This document shows, piece by piece, positions 7,748 to 13,638 of a DNA stretch of 15,396 nucleotides. Below the pieces are notes generated by a model, which worked only from the letters and a program-made list of their open reading frames with translations, had not been told where the DNA came from and ran no database searches. Position numbers and translations under genes: made by a program. How positions within the stretch are numbered: the stretch's first letter is position 1; each line of letters starts with the position of its first letter. Source of the DNA: Sandaracinobacteroides sp041909755 (GTDB lineage: Bacteria > Pseudomonadota > Alphaproteobacteria > Sphingomonadales > Sphingomonadaceae). The stretch spans positions 1-15,396 of the forward strand of contig NZ_JAYRCW010000065.1 of the NCBI RefSeq assembly GCF_041909755.1, in the 5' to 3' direction.

Positions 7748-8034
7748 TGAAGGCTCCGTTCCTTGGGGCCGGGCGCGCTGGCACCGGGCCGATGGGCGGC
7801 CATACAGGGCGGACGGCGGTGTGCGCAACCGTCAGCCACCGGCAGGCCCGCAAGCCGTGGCGGGCGGGCCTGAAACGCAGGCTGAACGGCGGCGGGACCA
7901 TTCATGCGGCAGTCAAATATTGTGGGCCAAATGCAACAGGCGCAGGCATTCATGACATCTGCGCAAATTTGAGGGGGCGAATCATGCGGCAGGCCGTGGG
8001 ATTCCGTCGCCAGATGAGGTAGCGTTTTACGGTT
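7748..8034. promoter_or_regulatory. Divergent spacer between leuS operon and orphan OMP gene
   Basis: This 287-bp gap must hold the promoters for both divergent units, but I cannot assign clear -35/-10 pairs. It contains an AT-rich patch (about 7914-7932, CAAATATTGTGGGCCAAAT) that stands out from the GC-rich surroundings. An 11-bp direct repeat, TCATGCGGCAG, occurs at 7902-7912 and 7982-7992. Two GANTC sites (7979-7983 and 8000-8004) lie just upstream of the plus-strand gene. No convincing gene is visible. Confidence 0.4.
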
Positions 8035-8784
8035 ATGCGATTTCACGCCGAGTCCCTTGCTGCACGGATGGCGCCCCTTGCCGGGGCGGCGCTTCTGTGC
8101 GCCTCGGCTTTTGCCGCCGTTCCGGCGCTGTCGGCAACGACGAAATCGCGGCTGCAGCCCGAGGTGACGACCGAGAATTCGGTGGCCGGGTTCCGCACGA
8201 AATCGCAGGTGCTGGTGCTTCAGCCCATCAACCTGGACGTCAGCAAGTTCGCCTTCACGGCGCCGGGCCGGGTCGCCTCTTCCAAGGTGCAGACGGTGGA
8301 GCGCAGCTTCAGCTTCACGCCGTCGGCGGGCAGCAAGGGCGTGAGCCTGGGCGGCAGCGTCCGCAGCGTGGTGCCGGCAGCCGAGCGCACGGCGTCGGCC
8401 GATCCGGCGCTGGCGCCTTCGGGTTACAATTTCGACCTGTCCGTCGGCTATCGCGGCGTGCAGCTGTCCGGCGGGATGAGCCGGGTGGACGGCGGCCTCG
8501 GCGGCCGTTCGCGGCAGGGCGTGGACGTGGGCCTGGGCTATGGCGCACGCAACTGGCAGGCGGCGCTGCAGGCTTCGGCCGAGCGGGACCTGACCCAGAT
8601 CGTGCCGCGCGCCGGTTCGCCCGATCCGCGCTACTCGCTGGAAGCGAGCGGGGCGCTGGCGCTGTCGCCGCGCGTGTCCGTCGGCGGGTCGCTGCGCTAT
8701 CGGCTGGCGCCGGAAAACCCGACGCCGCTGGATCCGAACAAGGATGACCGGGCCGTGATGCTTGGCGGCGCCGTCGCCTTCTAA
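8035..8784 (+). CDS. Secreted beta-rich, probable outer-membrane protein
   Basis: I do not recognise the family. The 249-residue product has a signal peptide (hydrophobic core around residues 13-30, likely cleavage after ALSA at 34). The mature part is rich in Gly, Ser, Ala and short alternating polar/hydrophobic stretches (YNFDLSVGYRGVQLSGGMSRV, GVDVGLGYGARNWQAALQASAERDL, YSLEASGALALSPRVSVGGSLRYRL). It ends in phenylalanine (MLGGAVAF), as expected for a BAM-recognised beta-barrel strand. The strand count suggests a small barrel, with the first third (35-120) more like a periplasmic or plug region. The start is uncertain. ATG 8035 has GAGG 15 bases upstream, which is rather far. ATG 8068 would give a shorter, more typical signal peptide but lacks a ribosome site. 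It is a single gene, divergent from the leuS operon and convergent with ptsP. Confidence 0.75.
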   Translation: MRFHAESLAARMAPLAGAALLCASAFAAVPALSATTKSRLQPEVTTENSVAGFRTKSQVLVLQPINLDVSKFAFTAPGRVASSKVQTVERSFSFTPSAGSKGVSLGGSVRSVVPAAERTASADPALAPSGYNFDLSVGYRGVQLSGGMSRVDGGLGGRSRQGVDVGLGYGARNWQAALQASAERDLTQIVPRAGSPDPRYSLEASGALALSPRVSVGGSLRYRLAPENPTPLDPNKDDRAVMLGGAVAF

Positions 8785-8788
8785 GCGA

Positions 8789-8809
8789 CGCTGCGGCTAA
8801 CGCGCAGCG
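8789..8809. terminator. Stem-loop between convergent OMP gene and ptsP
   Basis: CGCTGCG (8789-8795) and CGCAGCG (8803-8809) form a perfect 7-bp stem with a 7-base loop, starting five bases after the plus-strand stop codon. There is no U-tract, so it is at best a weak intrinsic terminator or an mRNA 3'-end stabiliser. It could serve either strand, since ptsP ends at 8852 from the other side. Confidence 0.4.
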
Positions 8810-8851
8810 CTCACCCACGAACCCGGCGCAAACCCGGCCTGCCCTGCCCGC

Positions 8852-11119
8852 TCAGTCCAGCAGGATTCCCTGCGCCGCGGCTTCGGCCAGCAGCAGCGGG
8901 CGGATGCTGGCCCCCGGTGTTTCCAGCCAGTCCGCCATTTTCGCCCTGAGCGGCGCAAGCGATGCCGAACGGACCATGGCCTTCACCGGGCCGATGGCGG
9001 CCGGGGTGATCGACAGCCGCTCCACGCCGATCGCCATCAGCGCCAGTGCTTCCAGCGGGCGGCCGCCCATTTCGCCGCAGACGGACACAGGCACGCCGGC
9101 CGCGCGGGCCTGATCCACCACCAGCTTCAGATAGCGCAGCAGGCCGCGCGCCAGCCAGTCGTAACGGTCCGCGAGGCGGGGGTTGCCCCGGTCCGCCGCG
9201 AGCAGGAACTGGGTGAGATCGTTGGTGCCGATGGAGAGGAAATCCAGCCGGGGCAGCAGCTCGTCCAGCACGAAGGCGAGCGCGGGCACCTCCAGCATGG
9301 CGCCGAACCGCACATCGGTGGCGTGCGGGATGCCCGCAGCCGCCAGCCGGGCCTGCCGCATTTCAACGATCGTGCGGGCTTCCTCATACTCCCAGGGCTC
9401 GGCCACCATCGGGAACATCAGGTGCAGGGTCTGGCCGGCGGCGGCCTCCAGCAGCGCGGAGGCCTGCGCGGCGAGGAGGCCCGACCGGGCCAGCGCCAGC
9501 CGGATGGCGCGCCAGCCCATCGCGGGATTCTCCTCCCGCTCGCCACGGGAATCGACATAGGGAACGGCCTTGTCGCCGCCGATGTCCACGGTGCGGAAGA
9601 TAACGGGCCGGCCGGCCGCCGCCTGCAGCACATCGCGGTACAGCGCCACCTGCCGGCCCTTGCGCGGCAGCGTGGCCGACACCAGGAACTGGAACTCGGT
9701 GCGGAACAGGCCGATCCCGTCGGCGTTGGTGATGTCGAGCGCAGGCAGGTCCGAACGGAGACCCGCGTTCATCATCAGCTTCACCTGAACGCCGTCCAGG
9801 CTGGTCGCGGGCAGGTCCTTCAGCTGCTCGAATTCGGCCTGCTTGGCGAGGCGGAGCGCAGTGCGCTCCTCGAAGCTGCTGAGCACGGCCTGCGCCGGGC
9901 GGACGAACAGCGCGCCCGCCGAACTGTCGAGCAGCAGCGGATCGCCTTCGGCCACGGCGTCGCGCAGGCCCCGCACCCGGCCCAGCACCGGGATGCCCAT
10001 GGCGCGGGCGAGAATGGTGACGTGCGCCGTGAGCGAGCCTTCCTCCAGCGCCACGCCCTTCAGGTAGCGCCGGTCATATTCCAGCAGCTCGGCCGGGCCG
10101 AGGTTGCGGGCGATCAGGATGCTGTTCTGCGAGAGGCCGCGCTTGGCCGCCGTGTCGGACTGGCCCGACACGATGCGGATCAGCCGGTTCGACAGATCCT
10201 CCAGATCATGCAGCCGTTCCCGCAGATACGGATCCGAGGCGGAGCCGAGCTTGATGCGCTGCGCCTGGGCGACGGCCTCCACCGCGGCTTCGGCCGTGAG
10301 GCCGCCGTCGATCCCGTCGTTGATGCGGCGCGCCCAGCCCTCGTCCAGCGCGAACATCTTGTAGGTTTCGAGGATCTCCTCATGGTCGCCGGGGCCGGCG
10401 AAATCCGCGCGGGAGACCATCTGGTCGATCTCTTCGCGCATGCGGGCGAAGGCGGCCTTCAGGCGCGCGCGTTCGGCATCGGCATCGTCCGCCACCGTGT
10501 TGGTGATGACGACGCGCGGCTGGTGGAACACGGCCTGGCCGCGCGCCATGCCGTCCACCAGCTTCAGCCCCGCCATGCGCACCGGGGAGGGATCGCGCGG
10601 GGGGCGCGGGGCGGCGGATTCGGGATCGACGAGGCCTGCGGCGGCGATCAGTTCCGCCAGCACCATGGCGACGGTCTGCAGCGCCTCGATCTCGATCTCG
10701 TCATAGTCGCGCGGCTGCATATGCTGCACGGCCAGCACGCCGACGCAGGATTCGCGGCGGATGATCGGCACGCCGGCGAAGCTGTGGAAGCGTTCCTCCC
10801 CCGTTTCCGGGCGATAGGCGAAGCGCGGGTGGCTGCTGGCTTCCGCCAGGTTCAGCGGCATCCGTGTTTCCGCGATGGTGCCGACAAGGCCCTGCCCGAA
10901 GGCGAGCCGGGTGACATGGACGGCCTGCTGCTTCAGCCCGCGCGTGGCGGACAGTTCCAGCATGCCGTCGCGCAGCAGGTAGATGGAGGCGACTTCGGAT
11001 TCGAGCGCGCCCGCGATCAGCGCAACCACCTGGTCGAGCTTGGATTGCGTGCTTTGCCGCGCCGCCATCACATCGTGCAGGCGGCGCAGCAGTTCGCGGG
11101 CGCTGCCTGTCGCCGCCAT
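8852..11119 (-). CDS. ptsP: PEP-protein phosphotransferase EI-Ntr (GAF domain)
   Basis: Enzyme I of the nitrogen phosphotransferase system. It takes phosphate from phosphoenolpyruvate and passes it to NPr. The 755 residues match PtsP (about 750). Domains in order are an N-terminal GAF sensor (about 25-160, with GQGLVGTIAE and HSFAGVPIIRRESCVGVLAVQH), the PEP-utiliser N-terminal domain (about 180-305), the swivelling phosphohistidine domain with H366 in EEGSLTAHVTILARAMGIP, and the PEP-binding barrel. The barrel shows GLFRTEF (R473), FRTVDIGGDK (508-517), GTNDLTQ (631-637) and the catalytic C681 in VSVCGEMG. The frame stays open upstream into the overlapping gene. I chose the ATG at 11119 because it shares one base with the preceding stop (TGATG) and has GAGAGGGG just before it. 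In relatives the GAF domain senses nitrogen status, for example glutamine. In some alphaproteobacteria the system tunes stringent and carbon-storage responses. NPr and EIIA are not in this window. Confidence 0.96.
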   Translation of the reverse strand: MAATGSARELLRRLHDVMAARQSTQSKLDQVVALIAGALESEVASIYLLRDGMLELSATRGLKQQAVHVTRLAFGQGLVGTIAETRMPLNLAEASSHPRFAYRPETGEERFHSFAGVPIIRRESCVGVLAVQHMQPRDYDEIEIEALQTVAMVLAELIAAAGLVDPESAAPRPPRDPSPVRMAGLKLVDGMARGQAVFHQPRVVITNTVADDADAERARLKAAFARMREEIDQMVSRADFAGPGDHEEILETYKMFALDEGWARRINDGIDGGLTAEAAVEAVAQAQRIKLGSASDPYLRERLHDLEDLSNRLIRIVSGQSDTAAKRGLSQNSILIARNLGPAELLEYDRRYLKGVALEEGSLTAHVTILARAMGIPVLGRVRGLRDAVAEGDPLLLDSSAGALFVRPAQAVLSSFEERTALRLAKQAEFEQLKDLPATSLDGVQVKLMMNAGLRSDLPALDITNADGIGLFRTEFQFLVSATLPRKGRQVALYRDVLQAAAGRPVIFRTVDIGGDKAVPYVDSRGEREENPAMGWRAIRLALARSGLLAAQASALLEAAAGQTLHLMFPMVAEPWEYEEARTIVEMRQARLAAAGIPHATDVRFGAMLEVPALAFVLDELLPRLDFLSIGTNDLTQFLLAADRGNPRLADRYDWLARGLLRYLKLVVDQARAAGVPVSVCGEMGGRPLEALALMAIGVERLSITPAAIGPVKAMVRSASLAPLRAKMADWLETPGASIRPLLLAEAAAQGILLD

Positions 11120-12141
11120 CAGCCCCTCTCGGCCGGGGCCCGACTGGCGAGCGCCGCTTCCGCTTCGGTGACGAGGCTGTCGATGATGGCGGCGACCGGC
11201 TCCTCGGCCGTCACCATGCCGACCGACTGGCCGGCCATCACCGAGCCGTTTTCCACGTCGCCGTCGATCACTGCGCGGCGCAGCGCGCCGGCCCAGTAAT
11301 GCTCGATCTCCAGCTGGGCGGCGGGCAGCTCGATCCGGCCCTGTTCCAGGAGGACAGAGACTTCGCGCTGCTTTTCCATGAAGGCCTCGGTGCCCGCATT
11401 CTTCAGCGCGCGCACCGGGATCACCGGCAGGCGCGGATCGAACTGGACGGACGCGACCGCATCGCGGGCGGCGGCGCGGACGAAGGCCTTCTTGAAATTG
11501 GGGTGGGCGATGGATTCGGCCGAGGCCGCGAAGCGGGTGCCGAGCTGCACGCCCGCCGCGCCCATCTCCACCAGCGCCGCGACCGCCGCGCCCCGGCCGA
11601 TGCCGCCGGCCGCGAAGATGGTGGCGTCTGGCAGGGCGGGCAGAATTTCCTGCGCCAGCACGGCGAGGCTGACGGGGCCGATATGGCCGCCCGCTTCGGA
11701 GCCTTCGATCACCAGCGCATCGGTGCCCGAGCGCAGGAGCTTGCGGGCCAGCGCATAATTGGGGGCAAAGGCGATCAGCTTCGCGAAATCGGTGATGGCG
11801 GCGACCGCGGGCCCCGGTGGGATGCCGCCCGCCAGCACCACATGGGAAACACCCGCCGCGCGGCAGACCCCGATCAGGTCCATCAGCTGCGGGTGCATGG
11901 TGATGAGATTCACGCCGAAGGGCTTGTCGGTCAGCGCCTGAGTGGCGGCGATTTCCGCTTCCAGCAGGGCGGGTGTCATCGCGCCGCAGGCGATGACGCC
12001 GAAGCCGCCCGCGTTCGAGATGGCGGAGACGAGGTTGCGTTCCGACACCCACGACATCGCGCCGGCCATGATGGCGTGGCGGGTGCCGAGGAAGGCGCGG
12101 CCCCGCTGTGTCAGGGCGTCGAGACGGGGCGTATCCGTCAT
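11119..12141 (-). CDS. Nitronate monooxygenase family flavoprotein
   Basis: An FMN-dependent TIM-barrel protein of the nitronate monooxygenase (2-nitropropane dioxygenase-like) family. The typical reaction oxidises alkyl nitronates such as propionate 3-nitronate. Visible signatures are APIMAGAMSWVS-like RHAIMAGAMSWVS (21-33), ISNAGGFGVI (41-50), PFGVNLI (74-80), the EGSEAGGHIG motif (146-155) whose H153 matches the catalytic histidine position, the phosphate-binding AAGGIGRG (177-184) and GVQLGTRF (197-204). The length of 340 is normal. The family is often over-annotated. Some members are enoyl reductases or have unknown substrates, so the exact reaction is open. The ATG at 12141 overlaps the lysC stop (ATGA) without its own ribosome site, and the end shares one base with ptsP. 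It is thus translationally locked between an amino-acid biosynthetic kinase and a nitrogen-PTS enzyme. Confidence 0.9.
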   Translation of the reverse strand: MTDTPRLDALTQRGRAFLGTRHAIMAGAMSWVSERNLVSAISNAGGFGVIACGAMTPALLEAEIAATQALTDKPFGVNLITMHPQLMDLIGVCRAAGVSHVVLAGGIPPGPAVAAITDFAKLIAFAPNYALARKLLRSGTDALVIEGSEAGGHIGPVSLAVLAQEILPALPDATIFAAGGIGRGAAVAALVEMGAAGVQLGTRFAASAESIAHPNFKKAFVRAAARDAVASVQFDPRLPVIPVRALKNAGTEAFMEKQREVSVLLEQGRIELPAAQLEIEHYWAGALRRAVIDGDVENGSVMAGQSVGMVTAEEPVAAIIDSLVTEAEAALASRAPAERG

Positions 12142-13358
12142 GCTGCGGCGTCCAGCCCATAGGCGGTGTGGAGCACACGGACCGCAAGCTCCAGATACTC
12201 TTCCGCGATGAGGACGGAGATCTTGATTTCCGAGGTGGTGATGGCGAGCACGTTGATGCCGCGGTCGGCCAGCGCTTTGAACATGGTGACGGCGACGCCC
12301 GCATGGCTGCGCATGCCGACGCCCACTACGGAGATCTTCACCACCGTGTCGTCCGCGACCAGCCGCGCGTAGCCGATGGCGTCGGCGTTCGCCTCCAGCA
12401 CGCTGCGGGCGCGCGCCAGTTCCGTGCGCGGCACGGTGAAGGTGACGTCCGTCGTGCCGTCGTTGGCGATGTTCTGCACGATCATGTCGACGTTGATGTT
12501 GGCATCCGCCAGCGGGCCGAAGATGGCGGCGACGACACCGGGCCTGTCCGGCACGGAGCCGATGGTGACCTTGGCTTCGTTGCGGTCATAGGCGACGCCC
12601 GCGATCAGTTCCTGTTCCACGACTTCATCCTCATCGACGACCATGGTGCCGGGCGCGTCCGAGAAGCTGGACAGCACCTGGACCCGGACCTTTTCCTTCA
12701 TGGCAAGTTCCACCGACCGCGTCTGCAGCACCTTGGCGCCGACCGAGGCCAGTTCCAGCATTTCCTCGTAGGTGATCTTGCCCAGCTTGCGGGCGCGCGG
12801 GACGATGCGCGGGTCTGTCGTGAACACGCCCTCGACATCGGTGTAGATGTCGCAGCGGTCTGCCTTCAGCGCGGCGGCGACGGCGACCGCAGAGGTATCC
12901 GATCCGCCCCGGCCCAGCGTGGTGACGCGATTGTCTTCCGTCCGGCCCTGGAAGCCGGGGATGACCGCGACTTCGCCCGATTCCATGGCGGCCTTCAGCG
13001 CCTGTGTTCCGACATCGAAGATGCGGGCCTTGCCATGCGCATCCGAGGTGTGGATCGGCAGCTGCCAGCCGAGCCAGCTGCGCGCGCGCAGGCCCATCGA
13101 TTGCAGCACGATGGCGAGCAGGCCCGACGTGACCTGTTCGCCCGACGCCACCACCACATCATATTCGGCCGGATCCGCAAGCGGCGAGGCTTCCTTGCAG
13201 AAGCCGACGAGCCGGTCGGTTTCCCCGGCCATGGCCGACACGACGACGGCGACCCGGTTGCCGGCTTCCACCTCGCGTTTGACGCGCGCGGCCACGCCCC
13301 GGATCCGCTCGATCCCGGCCATGGAGGTGCCGCCGAACTTCATCACGATTGTCGCCAT
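12138..13358 (-). CDS. lysC: Aspartate kinase, monofunctional with two ACT domains
   Basis: Phosphorylates L-aspartate, the first step towards lysine, threonine, methionine and isoleucine. The 406 residues fit the monofunctional class. The kinase domain has KFGGTSMAG (7-15), ASGEQVTSGLLA (71-82), GFQGRTEDNRVTTLGRGGSDTSAVA (135-159, in two adjoining motifs) and DIYTDVEGVFTTDPR (170-184). Two C-terminal ACT modules (about 265-330 and 340-400, with DRPGVVAAIFGPLADANINVDM and RSHAGVAVTMFKALADRGINV) provide feedback binding, usually for lysine and/or threonine. An uncoupled bifunctional partner such as homoserine dehydrogenase is not fused. No strong Shine-Dalgarno sequence precedes the ATG at 13358; the nearest AAGG is about 17 bases away. 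It is the first gene of the lysC / nitronate monooxygenase / ptsP unit and divergent from leuA. Confidence 0.97.
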   Translation of the reverse strand: MATIVMKFGGTSMAGIERIRGVAARVKREVEAGNRVAVVVSAMAGETDRLVGFCKEASPLADPAEYDVVVASGEQVTSGLLAIVLQSMGLRARSWLGWQLPIHTSDAHGKARIFDVGTQALKAAMESGEVAVIPGFQGRTEDNRVTTLGRGGSDTSAVAVAAALKADRCDIYTDVEGVFTTDPRIVPRARKLGKITYEEMLELASVGAKVLQTRSVELAMKEKVRVQVLSSFSDAPGTMVVDEDEVVEQELIAGVAYDRNEAKVTIGSVPDRPGVVAAIFGPLADANINVDMIVQNIANDGTTDVTFTVPRTELARARSVLEANADAIGYARLVADDTVVKISVVGVGMRSHAGVAVTMFKALADRGINVLAITTSEIKISVLIAEEYLELAVRVLHTAYGLDAAA

Positions 13359-13400
13359 GTGGGGTGTATTTCTGCCTTTGGCTGCCTTGTCGTTGCAGCG

Positions 13401-13429
13401 CCTTTAGGAGCGGGGGCGCGGCTTGACAA
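13401..13429 (-). promoter_or_regulatory. Candidate lysC promoter
   Basis: On the minus strand, TTGTCA (13429-13424) and TAAAGG (13406-13401) are separated by 17 bp and lie about 43 bp before the lysC start. The -35 is close to consensus. The -10 is poor, as is common in GC-rich alphaproteobacteria. The -35 shares five of six base pairs with the TTGACA of the opposite strand. Read by eye only. Confidence 0.35.
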
Positions 13430-13482
13430 CTTTGCGGGCGGCAAAGCGCAGCTTTACAGCCGCCTGCGCCCGATGTTATGCG
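13423..13482 (+). promoter_or_regulatory. Promoter region for the leuA leader
   Basis: A perfect TTGACA lies at 13423-13428, but no good -10 sits 16-18 bp later. A second candidate is TTTACA (13453-13458) with TATGCG (13477-13482) at 18 bp. It would place the transcript start near 13489-13493, right at an ATG of the leader frame. Which one is used cannot be decided from sequence. The second would make the leader mRNA nearly leaderless. Confidence 0.35.
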
Positions 13483-13540
13483 CCGCATCGTCATGAAAGC
13501 GGCCACCGCCCTTCTTCTGCTGCGACTTACGCGCCCTTAG
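13478..13540 (+). CDS. Leucine-rich leader peptide upstream of leuA
   Basis: A 20-codon open frame ends in TAG at 13538-13540. Its product ends ALLLLRLTRP. Five of the six codons from 13511 to 13528 encode leucine (CTT CTT CTG CTG, then CGA, then CTT). Runs of the regulated amino acid in a short frame before the biosynthetic gene are the hallmark of leader peptides that control leu, ilv, his and trp operons in proteobacteria, so this is the likely equivalent of enterobacterial leuL. No Shine-Dalgarno sequence is evident before the ATG at 13478 or before an alternative in-frame ATG at 13493, which would give a 15-residue peptide. If transcription starts near 13493 the leader would be translated leaderless, as described for the trp leader of Sinorhizobium. 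The gene lies 98 bp upstream of leuA in the same direction. Its job would be to measure leucyl-tRNA supply, not to act as a protein. Confidence 0.75.
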   Translation: MRRIVMKAATALLLLRLTRP

Positions 13541-13592
13541 GCGCGTTCCCCCTGGCCTGTGGGCGGGCCTGAGCGAACACGTGCCTGAGGGT
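13533..13592 (+). promoter_or_regulatory. Attenuator: long-range antiterminator helix
   Basis: Bases 13533-13546 (GCCCTTAGGCGCGT) can pair continuously with 13579-13592 (ACGTGCCTGAGGGT). This gives 14 base pairs, three of them G-U wobbles, so every difference from perfect complementarity is a tolerated wobble. The left arm overlaps the leader stop codon. It can instead fold on itself as ACGCGCC (13529-13535) with GGCGCGT (13540-13546), a 7-bp hairpin. The right arm overlaps the proposed terminator stem. A ribosome stalled at the leucine codons would leave the left arm largely free. A ribosome at the stop codon would cover it. This is the switching logic of amino-acid attenuation. Confidence 0.6.
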
Positions 13593-13621
13593 TGAACATC
13601 CGAGCCCCCCAGACGATCTTT
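13585..13621 (+). terminator. Attenuator: candidate leucine-dependent terminator
   Basis: CTGAGGG (13585-13591) can pair with CCC...CAG in 13605-13612: CTG with CAG, one A-C mismatch, GGG with CCC, extendable by T-G and T-A with a bulge. A short UCUUU (13617-13621) follows four bases later. It is mutually exclusive with the 14-pair antiterminator. The U-tract is weak and the stem imperfect, so it may act as a pausing or Rho-assisted site instead of a classical terminator. Confidence 0.4.
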
Positions 13622-13638
13622 CGCGACAAGAGGCAGAC

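Noticed and set aside
5492..7750. A 752-codon open frame on the plus strand opposite leuS.
   Set aside because: It is antisense to a clear, full-length leucyl-tRNA synthetase. Its product is rich in His, Arg, Gly and Ala, as expected for the complement of GC-rich coding sequence, and has no recognisable domain.
7744..8046. A 100-codon minus-strand open frame in the divergent spacer.
   Set aside because: It has no ribosome site, irregular codon use and a Cys/Pro/His-rich product without a domain. It also overlaps the start of the orphan outer-membrane gene and the likely promoters.
9323..11299. A 658-codon plus-strand open frame opposite ptsP.
   Set aside because: It shadows a complete PtsP with all catalytic motifs. 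It is a by-product of high GC, which removes stop codons from the opposite strand.
11120..12304. Upstream extension of the ptsP frame, which stays open to 12304.
   Set aside because: This part is out of frame with the nitronate monooxygenase on the same strand and reads as low-complexity Arg/Gly/Ala. The true PtsP start at 11119 has a ribosome site and begins the GAF region.
13359..13420. A possible lysine riboswitch or leader peptide before lysC.
   Set aside because: The space before lysC is too short for a riboswitch. No lysine- or threonine-rich short frame and no terminator-like hairpin was found on the minus strand there.
12108..13496. A 462-codon plus-strand open frame opposite lysC.
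   Set aside because: It is the complement of an intact aspartate kinase, with the same His/Asp/Gly-rich shadow composition and no domain signature.
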